Positions 43,371 through 52,516 are shown, counted from the stretch's first letter. The stretch: DNA of 64,000 bases from Hyphomonas sp. (GCA_020638455.1 JACKIK010000001.1:248001-312000), one strand, 5' to 3'. Notes: generated by a model not told the origin, from the letters alone. Made by a program: numbers and translations.

Positions 43371-43954
43371 TCACTGCGGCCGCTTTCCTGGCCTTCACCG
43401 CGGGCGCGGCGGAAGCCAAGATCCTGCCAGCGGAGGCCGGGCCGCTGCGGCCGGGCGAGCTGCTGTTCAAGGGCTCGGCCACCGGCGCCGGCACACGGCT
43501 TGCGGCGGACTGGTCAAAGGGCGACAAGCGCTGGGGCCATATCGGCATTGTCGTTGCGGATGCGGACGGCACGCTTGAAGTCGTTCACGCTGACACCGGA
43601 AAACCCGGCGAGGGCGGCGCCGTGCGGCGGGTGAGCCTTGCGACCTTCCTGTCTGACGTGAACGATCTTGGCGTCTACGAAGTCGATCTCGCGGGGGCCG
43701 AGCGGACGGCCTATCTCGACTATGCGGCGCACGCGGTGGGCCGGCCGTTCGACCATGGCTTTTCGCTGGATTCGGACGACAGCCTCTACTGTTCGGAACT
43801 CGTCTGGCGCGCCCTGTCCGCCGGCCTCGGAGACGATGCTGTGCCCGACAAGTCCCGCCGGCTGGGCCGCGTCTATGTGTCGGTGTCCGATATCTCCGAA
43901 AACCTCCATGCACACGAACTGCGCACGGTGAAGGCCGCTCCCGCGGGGCACTGA
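43355..43954 (+). CDS. Permuted papain-like (YaeF/YiiX) secreted hydrolase
   Basis: The roughly 199-residue product matches permuted NlpC/P60 enzymes: LRPGELLFKGS at the N-terminus, WGHIGIVVADADG with the catalytic His, and SLYCSELVWRAL with the catalytic Cys. Such enzymes hydrolyse amides, thioesters or cell-wall peptides. The signal-like AAAFLAFTAGAAEA is preceded in frame by TTG at 43355, inside the previous gene, and no ATG is available. I take TTG as the start, uncertainly. Overlap with the duplicated Cys-domain gene suggests coupled expression. Confidence 0.78.
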   Translation: MLQQVVTAAAFLAFTAGAAEAKILPAEAGPLRPGELLFKGSATGAGTRLAADWSKGDKRWGHIGIVVADADGTLEVVHADTGKPGEGGAVRRVSLATFLSDVNDLGVYEVDLAGAERTAYLDYAAHAVGRPFDHGFSLDSDDSLYCSELVWRALSAGLGDDAVPDKSRRLGRVYVSVSDISENLHAHELRTVKAAPAGH

Positions 43955-44214
43955 GACAGCCGAAATCGTGAAGAAGGAGACAGGCGAGCGACCCGGGCGG
44001 AAACTCGTTGGGGCTGCTCCGTTCCCGGCCTGACCCGGTTGGCGAGCGGCCCGTCCGCCGCCTGCCTCCCGCCGGCTATATGCGCGGGCCACGGCGCGGG
44101 CGCAAGAGCGGGAGTGAGTCGGGATCAATCGCCCGCCGCCATCTAATTCCTGTCCTCCCTGCCGGGCCCGTGCTAGCCAGTGCGCAAGGAATTCAACACC
44201 TGAGGGGTTTCGGA
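43955..44214. promoter_or_regulatory. Upstream region of the S9 peptidase
   Basis: About 260 bases with no supported gene. GAGGGG at about 44202-44207 is the ribosome site for the start at 44215. The rest is G/C-rich and shows no repeat or operator I can name. Confidence 0.3.
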
Positions 44215-46299
44215 ATGAAACAGAGATTGCTTGCGATGGCCGCCGCGGCCGCGCTGATGAGCACGGGCGCAGCGCTGGCGAAGGAGGACGACGCGCCGTC
44301 GAAGCGCTTCACCGCCGAGCGCGTGTTCGACATGGAGTATGCAACCGACCCGCAGGTCTCGCCCGATGGCAAGACCGTCGTCTATGTCCGTCACGCGATG
44401 GACCGGATGACGGACCGCGATACCGGCAGCCTGTGGACGATCGACCTCGCCACCGGTGCCCAGCGTCCGCTGGTCACCGGCGCGCCGGCGTCGAGCCCGC
44501 GCTGGTCTCCGGACGGCACCCGCCTCATCTACATGACGTCGAATGACGGCAAGCCCGAAATGCGTCTCCTATATCTCGACACGGGGCGCAGCTTCTCCCT
44601 CGCCCAGTTTACCGATGAGGGCCCGTCTGGTGCAGTCTGGTCGCCCGACGGCAAGCAGGTCGCCTTCTCGATGTTCGTGAAGAAGGACAAGCCGAGCTTC
44701 GCCTCGCCGCCCGCTGCGCCGGAGGGCGCGAAGTGGAATGACGGCGTGAAGGTGATCGATACGCTGACCTTCCGCTTTGACGGCGCTGGCTATCTCGAGG
44801 ACGGCGCCGAGCAGGCCTTCGTCCTGCCGGTCGATGGCGGCACGCCGCGCCAGCTGACCTTTGGCGAGGCGGACCTCGGCGGACCGCAATGGCTCGACAA
44901 TGACACGCTGCTGGTTACAGGCAATCTCGCCGAGGACCGCGACCTCGACCCGATCGAGAGCGAAATCTATGCCGTGGAGCTGTCGGACCTTTCCATCCGC
45001 CCGCTGACGAGCCGGGACGGGCCGGATCTTGGCCCACGTGTTTCTCCCGATGGCAAGACGATCGCCTATCGCGGCTATGACGATCACCTGAAGTCCTATG
45101 AGCAGGCCAATCTCTACCTGATGGACGCCGATGGCGCGAACCCGCATGAAATCGCAGCCGATTTCCCGCTCGAGTTCAATGATGTCGAATGGGCACCCGA
45201 CGGCAAGAGCCTGCTGGCCCTGTGCGAAGACCATGGCGTACTGAGCGTCTACAAGGTGGACCTCAAGGGCGGCGTCAGCGAAGTCGTAACCAATGTCGGC
45301 GGCGCCTCCATCGGCCGGCCCTATGGGGAGGGCAGCTTCTCCGTCAGCGAAGGCCGCAAGCCGGTCATCGCCTATACGGCCGGTTTCTCGGACCGCCCGT
45401 CCGAGGTCGCCACGATCGGCATGGACGGCAAGAGTGACCGGGTGCTGACGGCGCTCAATGCCGATGTCCTGCCCTATCTCGACATGGCCAAGGTGGAGGA
45501 AGTCCATGTCACCTCCAAGGCCGATGGCCGCGAGATCGAAGCCTGGGTCGCGCTGCCGCCGGACTTCAAGCCGGATGGCAGCTTCCCGCTGATCCTCGAA
45601 ATCCATGGCGGACCATTCGCGATGTATTCGCCCTTCTTCGGCAGCGAGATCCAGCGTTATGCCGCCGAAGGCTATGTCACCGTGTGGTCCAATCCGCGCG
45701 GCTCCACTGGCTATGGCGAGGATTTCGCCCAGCTGATCGACCTCAATTATCCTGGCAATGACTATGACGACCTGATGAGCGTCGTCGACGAGATGGTCGC
45801 CCGCAAATATGCCGATCCGAACCGGCTGTTCGTGACCGGCGGTTCAGGCGGCGGCATCCTCACTGCCTGGATCGTGACCAAGACGGACCGCTTCGCCGCG
45901 GCCGCTTCCGTCAAGCCGGTGATCAACTGGATGACCATGGCGCTCGCCGGCGACATCGCGCAATTCGTGCGCCGCCACTGGATCCGCGACGACCCGTGGT
46001 CGAACCCGGAAGCCTTCCTGAAGTTCTCGCCCATCCGCTATGTCGACAAGGTGACGACGCCGACCATGATCATGGTGGGCGAGGAAGACTACCGCACCCC
46101 GGCCTGGGAGGCGGAACAGTTCTACACCGCGCTCAAGATGCGCGGCGTCGACACGGTCTATGTCCGCGTGCCGGGCTCGCCGCACTATATCGCCTCCCGC
46201 CCCTCCCGTCTGATCGCCAAGACGGACAACATCATGGGCTGGTTCGCCAAGCACGACCCGGCAAAGCGGGACGAGGATTCCGGGAACGGGGAGGAATAG
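44215..46299 (+). CDS. Secreted S9-family peptidase (prolyl oligopeptidase-like)
   Basis: This 694-residue enzyme has a signal peptide (cleavage near ALAK), an N-terminal seven-bladed WD40-like propeller with repeated PQVSPDGK and WSPDG motifs (residues about 45-410), and a C-terminal alpha/beta hydrolase domain. The nucleophile is Ser544 in GGSGGG, with Asp625 (EEDYR) and His657 (GSPHY) completing the triad. Such enzymes are dipeptidyl or acylaminoacyl peptidases of the periplasm. The globin-like gene follows 2 bases after its stop. Confidence 0.94.
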   Translation: MKQRLLAMAAAAALMSTGAALAKEDDAPSKRFTAERVFDMEYATDPQVSPDGKTVVYVRHAMDRMTDRDTGSLWTIDLATGAQRPLVTGAPASSPRWSPDGTRLIYMTSNDGKPEMRLLYLDTGRSFSLAQFTDEGPSGAVWSPDGKQVAFSMFVKKDKPSFASPPAAPEGAKWNDGVKVIDTLTFRFDGAGYLEDGAEQAFVLPVDGGTPRQLTFGEADLGGPQWLDNDTLLVTGNLAEDRDLDPIESEIYAVELSDLSIRPLTSRDGPDLGPRVSPDGKTIAYRGYDDHLKSYEQANLYLMDADGANPHEIAADFPLEFNDVEWAPDGKSLLALCEDHGVLSVYKVDLKGGVSEVVTNVGGASIGRPYGEGSFSVSEGRKPVIAYTAGFSDRPSEVATIGMDGKSDRVLTALNADVLPYLDMAKVEEVHVTSKADGREIEAWVALPPDFKPDGSFPLILEIHGGPFAMYSPFFGSEIQRYAAEGYVTVWSNPRGSTGYGEDFAQLIDLNYPGNDYDDLMSVVDEMVARKYADPNRLFVTGGSGGGILTAWIVTKTDRFAAAASVKPVINWMTMALAGDIAQFVRRHWIRDDPWSNPEAFLKFSPIRYVDKVTTPTMIMVGEEDYRTPAWEAEQFYTALKMRGVDTVYVRVPGSPHYIASRPSRLIAKTDNIMGWFAKHDPAKRDEDSGNGEE

Positions 46300-46301
46300 G
46301 G

Positions 46302-46709
46302 TTGGCGGACGGACAGGCCCTCACCGCCAGCCTCGACCTGCTCGCCGAACGCATCGGCGATCCGACGGAGGACGTCTACGCCCGCCTGTTTGCGCGCTAT
46401 CCGGAGCTGGAAGCGCTGTTCTCCATGGACACAGATGGAGGGGTGCGGGGGTCGATGCTGAGCCAGGCGTTCGACTGCCTGATGGACCTTGCCGAGGGAC
46501 CAGGTGTGATGGCCGAGACGGTGATCCGCTCCGAACGGGCGAACCACGACACCTATGACGTGCCGGCGGGCATGTTCGAGGTCTTCTTCGAGATCATCCA
46601 CGACGTCACAAAAAGGGCGGCGGGCAGTGACTGGTCGCCGTTGATGGAGGCAGCGTGGGCGTCCGTTCTAGCCGACGCGTCGCGCCTCTCCCAGCCCCTG
46701 CCCGCCTGA
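46302..46709 (+). CDS. Globin-like protein
   Basis: The 135-residue protein starts at TTG two bases after the peptidase stop, with GGGGAGGA upstream. The helix pattern VYARLFARYPELEALFSMDTDGGVRGSMLSQAFDCLMDLAEG resembles the B, C, D and E helices of globins, including the Phe-Pro turn before the distal region. A clear proximal His is not certain; HDTYD and IHDV are candidates. No close family is recognised, so heme binding is uncertain. Confidence 0.62.
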   Translation: MADGQALTASLDLLAERIGDPTEDVYARLFARYPELEALFSMDTDGGVRGSMLSQAFDCLMDLAEGPGVMAETVIRSERANHDTYDVPAGMFEVFFEIIHDVTKRAAGSDWSPLMEAAWASVLADASRLSQPLPA

Positions 46710-46830
46710 AGCGCCAGCGCCCCTGCCTCGGGCCCCGGCGCTCCGTTGCGAGGATGGTGTACCTCCGGTCTTCGCCGGAAGTATGGGTCCAACGCACGGG
46801 CCGTGGAGGGGTTCCGCGGGAACTGAGTTT

Positions 46831-48663
46831 TCAGGCGTCGACGTTTGCCTTGGCGTGGCGCTTGCGCTCGTGCGGGTCGAGATGGACCTTGCGCAGGCGG
46901 ATGTTCTGCGGCGTCACTTCGACCAGTTCATCGTCGGCGATGTAGGCGAGCGACTTTTCGAGTGTCATCTGCAGCGGCGGCGTGAGGCGCACGGCTTCGT
47001 CGGAGCCCGAGGCACGCATGTTGGTGAGCTTCTTGCCCTTCAGCACGTTCACTTCGAGATCATTGTCGCGCGTATGTTCGCCGACGATCATGCCACCATA
47101 AACTTTCTCGCCCGGATGGATCATCATCGGCCCGCGGTCTTCGAGGTTCCACAGCGCGAAGGCGACAGCCTCGCCCTGCTCCATCGAGATCAGCACGCCG
47201 GTGTGACGGCCCTGGATGCGGCCCTTGTGGGGGGCGTATTCGTGGAAGATGCGGTTCATGATGGCCGTGCCGCGCGTGTCGGACAGGAGTTCGCCCTGGT
47301 AGCCGATCAGGCCGCGCGTCGGCGCATAGAACACCATCCGCGTGCGGCCGGTGCCCGATGGGCGCATCTCGACCATATCGGCCTTACGCTCCGACAGTTT
47401 CTGCACGACGATGCCGGAATGTTCGTCATCGACGTCGATGATGACTTCCTCGATCGGCTCAAGGCGTTCGCCGCTGTCGCTGGTCTGGTAGACCACCTGC
47501 GGGCGCGAGACGCCGAGTTCGAAGCCCTCGCGGCGCATCGTCTCGATCAGGACGGCGAGCTGCAGTTCGCCGCGGCCGGACACAGTGAAGGCTTCGGCAT
47601 CGGTCGCACGCTCCACCTGGAGCGCGACGTTGCCTTCCGCTTCCTTGACGAGCCTGTCCCAGATCATCCGGGAGGTGACCTTCGTGCCTTCGGTGCCGGC
47701 AAGTGGCGAGTCGTTGACGCGGAACGTCATGGAAATGGTCGGCGGATCGATCGGCTGGGCCTTGAGTGGTTCGGTCACCTCCGGCGCACAGAACGTGTCT
47801 GCGACGTTCGCCTTGGTCATGCCGGCCAGCGAGACGATGTCGCCGGCGACCGCTTCGTCCACGGGCACGCGCTCGAGGCCACGGACGGCCAGCACGCGGG
47901 AGATTCGACCCTGCTCGACCATCTGGCCTTCGCGGTTCAGCACCTTGATCGTCTGGTTCGGCTTCACCGTGCCGGAGGCGATGCGCCCGGTGAGAATGCG
48001 GCCGAGGAAATTGTCGGACGAAATCGTCGTGGCGAGAAAGCGGAACGGCCCCTCTTCCACTTTCGGCACCGGCACATGGTCGACGACCAGCTGGAACAGG
48101 GCATCCATATTGGATGTCGGGTTCTCATAGTCCGGGCCCATCCAGCCTTGCTTGGCCGAGCCGTAGAGGATCGGAAAATCGAGCTGTTCGTCGGTCGCAT
48201 CGAGATTGGCGAACAGGTCGAACACGTCATTGATCACTTCATCCGGACGGCGCTCCGGCTTGTCGATCTTGTTGACGGCAACGATCGGTTTCAGGCCCAC
48301 TTTCAGCGCCTTGGAAACGACGAACTTGGTCTGTGGCATCGGGCCTTCGGCGGCGTCGACCAGCACGATGGCGCCGTCCACCATGTCGAGGATGCGCTCC
48401 ACCTCACCGCCGAAATCGGCGTGTCCGGGCGTGTCGACGATATTGATGCGGTAACCGTTCCATTCGACCGAGGTCGTCTTGGCGAGGATGGTGATGCCCC
48501 GTTCCTTTTCGAGGTCGTTGGAATCCATCATCCGCTCGGCGGTCTTCTCGTTGTCGCGGAAGGTGCCGGACTGCTTCAGCAATTCGTCCACAAGCGTCGT
48601 CTTGCCGTGGTCGACGTGGGCAATGATGGCGATGTTACGCATTTTCTCGATGGGCGTGGACAT
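46831..48663 (-). CDS. typA: Translational GTPase TypA/BipA
   Basis: The 610-residue GTPase has all G motifs: AHVDHGKTT (G1), the switch with GITILAKTTSV, VDTPGHADFGGEVER (G3), NKIDKPERRPDEV (G4) and GSAKQGW (G5). EF-G-like domains II, III and V follow and then the TypA-specific C-terminal domain. TypA binds the ribosome and is involved in assembly at low temperature and stress. The start at 48663 (MSTPIEKM) is chosen on length; the longer frame to 48774 reads through another region. Confidence 0.96.
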   Translation of the reverse strand: MSTPIEKMRNIAIIAHVDHGKTTLVDELLKQSGTFRDNEKTAERMMDSNDLEKERGITILAKTTSVEWNGYRINIVDTPGHADFGGEVERILDMVDGAIVLVDAAEGPMPQTKFVVSKALKVGLKPIVAVNKIDKPERRPDEVINDVFDLFANLDATDEQLDFPILYGSAKQGWMGPDYENPTSNMDALFQLVVDHVPVPKVEEGPFRFLATTISSDNFLGRILTGRIASGTVKPNQTIKVLNREGQMVEQGRISRVLAVRGLERVPVDEAVAGDIVSLAGMTKANVADTFCAPEVTEPLKAQPIDPPTISMTFRVNDSPLAGTEGTKVTSRMIWDRLVKEAEGNVALQVERATDAEAFTVSGRGELQLAVLIETMRREGFELGVSRPQVVYQTSDSGERLEPIEEVIIDVDDEHSGIVVQKLSERKADMVEMRPSGTGRTRMVFYAPTRGLIGYQGELLSDTRGTAIMNRIFHEYAPHKGRIQGRHTGVLISMEQGEAVAFALWNLEDRGPMMIHPGEKVYGGMIVGEHTRDNDLEVNVLKGKKLTNMRASGSDEAVRLTPPLQMTLEKSLAYIADDELVEVTPQNIRLRKVHLDPHERKRHAKANVDA

Positions 48664-48814
48664 GGGACAGCAGGCTCTCGGGAGGAGGAAACGGGGGATT
48701 TGGGCGCCCCGGTACAGGAGAATGCCCGATTTGGCTATGGGCACGCGGCAGGCGGGCTTCCCTCGCCTGCACAATCAGGATTTGATCGGGCAAAGGCCGA
48801 AAGGGAGGCAACCG

Positions 48815-49780
48815 ATGAAGCGGGCAAGGCAAGCTGTTGCCGCATTTGCCATGATGAGCGCGCTGGGCGCCTGCACATCCACGCAGGATGCCTATCTCTT
48901 CTCCTCGTTCCGCGGCGACGGGGAAGATGGATTGCACCTCGCCTGGAGCGGTGATGGGCTGACCTGGACCGCGCTGAAAGGCGACCAGAGTTTCCTTCTG
49001 CCGGATGTGGGCGGCAAGCTGATGCGCGACCCGTGCATCATCCGCGGGCCGGATGGCGTCTATCACATGGTGTGGACGACGGGATGGTGGGAGAACAATA
49101 TCGGCATCGCGCATTCGCGCGACCTCATTCACTGGTCGGCGCAGCAGGAGGTGCCGGTCATGGCGCATGTGCCGGACGTGATGAACACATGGGCGCCGGA
49201 GATCGTCTGGCTGGACGACACGAAGGAGTATCTGGTGTTCTGGTCGTCCTCCGTGCCGGACACATTTCCCGAAACTGCCGACCGCGGTGATATCCGCTCC
49301 ACAATCGGCAAGCCGCTCAACCATCGCATCTATGCGGTGACGACGAGGGATTTCGAGACCTGGTCCGACACGTTCCTCTTCTATGATGGCGGCTTTGTCT
49401 CCATCGATGCGTCGATCCTGAAGGAATCCGATCGCGCCATAATGTTCCTGAAGGACGAGACGAAGCGGCCGGAGCCCGAGAAGAATATCCGCATGGCCTT
49501 TGCGGCATCGGCGCATGGGCCGTTCGGCGAAGCCACCCCGCCATTCTCGCCGCGCGGCATCTGGGCCGAAGGCCCGACCGCGATGAACATCGGCGACACC
49601 TATTATGTCTATTTCGACGACTATATGGAGCACCATATGGGCGCGATGCGATCGAAGGACCTTCAGCACTGGGAAGACATCACAGACGAGACCAGCTTCC
49701 CGGCAGGTTCGCGCCATGGCAGCGTGCTGAAAGTCAGCCGGGCGGCAATTGAACGGATCATCGCCGCCACGCAGGAATGA
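48815..49780 (+). CDS. Glycoside hydrolase family 43-type lipoprotein
   Basis: The 321-residue protein has a lipoprotein signal (MMSALGAC, Cys20) and a five-bladed GH43-like propeller. Typical segments are LMRDPCIIRGPDGVYHMVWT (with the conserved Asp), APEIVWLDDTKEYLVFW, SIDASILKESD, and IWAEGPTAMNIGDTYYVYFD (with a likely acid Glu). GH43 enzymes remove arabinose or xylose residues from plant polymers. No other carbohydrate gene is adjacent. GGGAGG precedes the start. Confidence 0.85.
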   Translation: MKRARQAVAAFAMMSALGACTSTQDAYLFSSFRGDGEDGLHLAWSGDGLTWTALKGDQSFLLPDVGGKLMRDPCIIRGPDGVYHMVWTTGWWENNIGIAHSRDLIHWSAQQEVPVMAHVPDVMNTWAPEIVWLDDTKEYLVFWSSSVPDTFPETADRGDIRSTIGKPLNHRIYAVTTRDFETWSDTFLFYDGGFVSIDASILKESDRAIMFLKDETKRPEPEKNIRMAFAASAHGPFGEATPPFSPRGIWAEGPTAMNIGDTYYVYFDDYMEHHMGAMRSKDLQHWEDITDETSFPAGSRHGSVLKVSRAAIERIIAATQE

Positions 49781-49804
49781 CAGCTCACAATCCGGGACAA
49801 GAGA

Positions 49805-50728
49805 ATGACGAATTCGAACGACATGCCGCTTGCGGCGAAGCCGATTGACCGTGCGGCGCATCGGCGAACCGACGAGGCCTGGCTTGAGGAAGCTTTCGGG
49901 CGCGAGGACGTGCTGGTTCTCCTGATGCGGAACGGCGAACCGTTCGTGACCGCCGGGCGCGAGCGCGGGCTGGTCTGGCTCGGCCCGGAAGCAGCGCGTC
50001 TGTCGCCAGGATCGCCGCGCCTGTTCCTCGGAGAGGACAGCGCAGGCGCACCGGTGTTTGCGATCGACCTTCCGCAGCGCTTCGATCTCGATGCATCGCT
50101 CGTCGTGGGCGTCGGCGAGTTTCTCGACTTCCGCGCCGCGGCGTCGGTGATTCCCCCCATGGACGGGAACTGCGCATCGACGGCGCGGTCGATTTTCCTG
50201 TGGCATCTGAGTCACAGGTTCTGCTCAAAATGCGGTGCCGAAAGTGCTGTGGTCGAAGCCGGATGGAAACGGCAGTGTCCGAGCTGCGGCGCCGAACACT
50301 TCCCGCGCACCGATCCCGTCGCGATCATGCTGGCGGTGAAGGACGGCATGGCGCTGATCGGAAGACAGAAGATGTGGCCGCCGGGATTCCATTCCTGCCT
50401 CGCCGGATTCTGCGAGCCGGGAGAGACGATCGAACAGGCGGCCGCGCGCGAAATATTCGAGGAAGCTGGCGTAAAATCTGATGCGGCGAGTGCAGAATAC
50501 ATCGCATGCCAGCCGTGGCCGTTTCCGTCATCGCTGATGGTGGGACTCATTCTCGAAGCGGAGTCGTTCGACATTTCGGTCGACGAGAAGGAACTCGAGA
50601 CGGCCCGCTGGGTGAGCCGCGAGGAGATGGTTCGTATCCTCGATGGCAGTCATGGCGAGATCTTCGGTCCGCCGCCGATGGCGATTGCCCACCACATCAT
50701 GAAAGCGTGGACAGAAAAATGTGATTGA
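49805..50728 (+). CDS. nudC: NAD+ diphosphatase (NADH pyrophosphatase)
   Basis: The 307-residue Nudix hydrolase has the NudC layout: an N-terminal domain, a zinc ribbon with Cys140, Cys143, Cys158 and Cys161, and the Nudix box GFCEPGETIEQAAAREIFEE starting at 201. The diagnostic CQPWPFPSS motif follows near 235. NudC hydrolyses NAD(H) to NMN(H) plus AMP and can remove NAD caps from RNA. It is 24 bases after the GH43 gene. Confidence 0.94.
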   Translation: MTNSNDMPLAAKPIDRAAHRRTDEAWLEEAFGREDVLVLLMRNGEPFVTAGRERGLVWLGPEAARLSPGSPRLFLGEDSAGAPVFAIDLPQRFDLDASLVVGVGEFLDFRAAASVIPPMDGNCASTARSIFLWHLSHRFCSKCGAESAVVEAGWKRQCPSCGAEHFPRTDPVAIMLAVKDGMALIGRQKMWPPGFHSCLAGFCEPGETIEQAAAREIFEEAGVKSDAASAEYIACQPWPFPSSLMVGLILEAESFDISVDEKELETARWVSREEMVRILDGSHGEIFGPPPMAIAHHIMKAWTEKCD

Positions 50729-50832
50729 CCGCACACGGAAGGCGTGTTTCCGCTCGTGTCACAGACGAAAATCTGGAGTTGATTTCGCTCGAATCACATT
50801 AGTGATGTTTTGCCACTGACAGGAGATCGGAA

Positions 50833-51084
50833 ATGGCAACTGCAACGAAAAAGCCGGCCGCCAAGAAGGCAGCCGCAAAACCGGCGGCAAAGAAGCCCGT
50901 CGCCAAGAAGCCGGCGGCGAAAGCCGTGGCTAAGCCGGCCGCAAAAAAGCCGGTGGCGAAGAAGCCTGCCGCGAAGAAGCCGGTGGTGAAAGCCGCCGCA
51001 GCGACCAAGAAAGCTGCCCCGAAAGCAGCGAAGCCGGTCGCGAAGAAGCCTGCTGCCAAGAAGCCGGCTGCGAAGAAGAAATAA
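50833..51084 (+). CDS. Histone H1-like Lys/Ala/Pro-rich protein
   Basis: The 83-residue protein consists almost wholly of AAKKPVAKKPAAK-type repeats, giving a strongly basic, unstructured DNA-binding tail. Such proteins resemble HctB or eukaryotic H1 C-termini and are found in many alphaproteobacteria. A role in nucleoid compaction is likely but inferred. Upstream at 50794-50808 lies an ATCAC-N4-GTGAT inverted repeat overlapping a GANTC site. GGAG precedes the start, and a strong terminator follows. Confidence 0.82.
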   Translation: MATATKKPAAKKAAAKPAAKKPVAKKPAAKAVAKPAAKKPVAKKPAAKKPVVKAAAATKKAAPKAAKPVAKKPAAKKPAAKKK

Positions 51085-51109
51085 GTCCGACGGACTTCTT
51101 TCGGAATGA

Positions 51110-51142
51110 AGCGGACGAGGGAGACCTCGTCCGCTTTTTTTC
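51110..51142 (+). terminator. Intrinsic terminator after the histone H1-like gene
   Basis: AGCGGACGAGG and CCTCGTCCGCT form an 11-bp stem with a GAGA tetraloop, followed by eight T. This is a strong rho-independent terminator, about 26 bases after the stop codon. Confidence 0.93.
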
Positions 51143-51170
51143 GTGAGCGCATTTAGTGGCCGCAACGCAC

Positions 51171-51629
51171 CTACTGGCGGAGTTCCGTCCAGTGGGTGTC
51201 GGCTTTCGAGATGAAGCCGGGAACATCCTTCTCCCACTTCTTCTGGATGCCCGCATTGTAGTTCAGGTAGAGCTTGCCATCGACAATGCGCCAGTAGCGG
51301 GCATCGCCCTTCGCGTACCTGCCGTCCGCCATCGCCCAGGCGCAGTAGCCGCCATATTGCGGCGCGTAGGCTGCAGGATCGGCGATGAAGGCGTCGCGGT
51401 CTGCAGCGGAGGCGAACTTGAAGGTCGCGCCCATGTATTCGGTGGTGAAGTCGTCACTGCCCTTTACGGCCTCACCCTGTTCGAAATAGGCGACCGGGTC
51501 GTAGCCCTGGAGCGCCGTGTCGGAGAATGAGCCGGTATAGACCGGCGGTTCGGCATTGGCCGCCGGTGCGGCGAGCACGGCCGGTGCAAGGGCGAGGCAG
51601 GCGGCGAAGAGAGCGGAGCGGAGTTTCAT
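51171..51629 (-). CDS. YHS-domain secreted protein
   Basis: The 152-residue protein has a signal peptide (cleavage near ANAE) and a YHS-type domain: ALQGYDPVAYFEQGEAVKGSDDFTTEYMGATFKFASAADRDAFIADPAAYAPQYGGYCAW. Some homologues are annotated as selenoproteins; here the GYCAW position is an ordinary Cys (no in-frame UGA). YHS domains bind metals such as copper. It lies downstream of a DoxX-like gene on the same strand, a frequent partnership. Confidence 0.88.
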   Translation of the reverse strand: MKLRSALFAACLALAPAVLAAPAANAEPPVYTGSFSDTALQGYDPVAYFEQGEAVKGSDDFTTEYMGATFKFASAADRDAFIADPAAYAPQYGGYCAWAMADGRYAKGDARYWRIVDGKLYLNYNAGIQKKWEKDVPGFISKADTHWTELRQ

Positions 51630-51710
51630 CGGAAGCATCCTTTCAGATATCAGGGCCGGCCGCCAGACAGGTGGGGGGGCTTGGGAGGATCTGGCGGCCG
51701 GTACGAAACC

Positions 51711-52232
51711 TCAGGCGGGGACTGCCCGGGCTTTGGAACGGGTTGCAGTCTCCTGCGGCGGCACCAGCACATTCCGGATACCGCCGAGGATGGCGAAGAG
51801 CGTCTTGCGGTTGACGATGAGCATGACGATGGAGCTCAGCCAGACCGTCACGGCCATGGCGAACAGGCCGCCGCCATCATTGTTCGGATCAATGCCAAGC
51901 GGCGTCCAGAGATGGAAGTTCACCGCACCCGTCATCACCGCGACCGCGATCAGCGCGCCGACCGTCTGCAGGCGGCGCAGCGCCGGGAAGAGGCCGAGCA
52001 GGAGCAGGCTCGAGGCGAGCAGTTCGGCCGAGCCGATGACGTACTGGCTGAACAGACCGGTCTGGGCGAACAGGCCCTTTGCGCCGAAGCTCGCGGCCCA
52101 GGCATCGAGGCGGCCGAAGATGACCTGCGTCTCGACCGCATTGGTGAACTTGTAGCGAAGGCTGTCGAGGAACACCGCCGCGGCAACGAGGCTGTAGGCG
52201 ATGGGGGCGTAGGTCCTGATCTTGCTGAGCAT
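51711..52232 (-). CDS. DoxX-like four-helix membrane protein
   Basis: The 173-residue protein has four hydrophobic helices (about 10-25, 65-85, 90-105, 120-140), with FLDSLRYKFTNAVETQVIFGRL in the first loop and IGSAELLASSLLLLGLF typical of DoxX-like proteins. It sits upstream of the YHS gene with an 81-base gap. This pairing suggests a joint role in redox or metal handling in the envelope, by inference. Confidence 0.8.
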   Translation of the reverse strand: MLSKIRTYAPIAYSLVAAAVFLDSLRYKFTNAVETQVIFGRLDAWAASFGAKGLFAQTGLFSQYVIGSAELLASSLLLLGLFPALRRLQTVGALIAVAVMTGAVNFHLWTPLGIDPNNDGGGLFAMAVTVWLSSIVMLIVNRKTLFAILGGIRNVLVPPQETATRSKARAVPA

Positions 52233-52359
52233 GGTGTGGTCTCCCTCTGTGCACGCCTTGTCTCATGACCGGGCGCTCACCGGCAAAGCAAACGCCTGTG
52301 AGGCGCGATTACGAAAGCGTGAGGGGAATGAGAGAGCGTGCGGGAGGTTCCCGTTCGTC

Positions 52360-52425
52360 AGACCGGCTTCGCCGTTCCCCCCTCCGACCGCTTCGCGGCC
52401 ACCTCCCCCGCGAGCGGGGGAGGAT
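52360..52425. repeat. Intergenic G/C-rich palindromic repeat (type A)
   Basis: The run contains CCGCTTCGCGG followed by a 9-bp hairpin with CCTCCCCCG/CGGGGGAGG arms (52402-52423) and loop CGAG. Such hairpins between genes are typical of REP-like elements in Caulobacterales. It lies in a 284-base gap between the DoxX gene and the gene at 52517, with no gene supported. Confidence 0.6.
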
Positions 52426-52516
52426 GGTCTTGCGGTGGGGCGAGCGCCTGAAGGAACACCGGTAACCGGCAACGCGGGCTCCGCGTTCCGGCAAGTCAGC
52501 TTCATTTTAGGAAAGC

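Noticed and set aside
46783..48954. A 723-codon plus-strand frame opposite typA
   Set aside because: Antisense of TypA, His-rich composition and no start signal.
51171..51629. YHS protein considered as a selenoprotein
   Set aside because: The cysteine-like position is an ordinary codon and no in-frame UGA is present within the gene.
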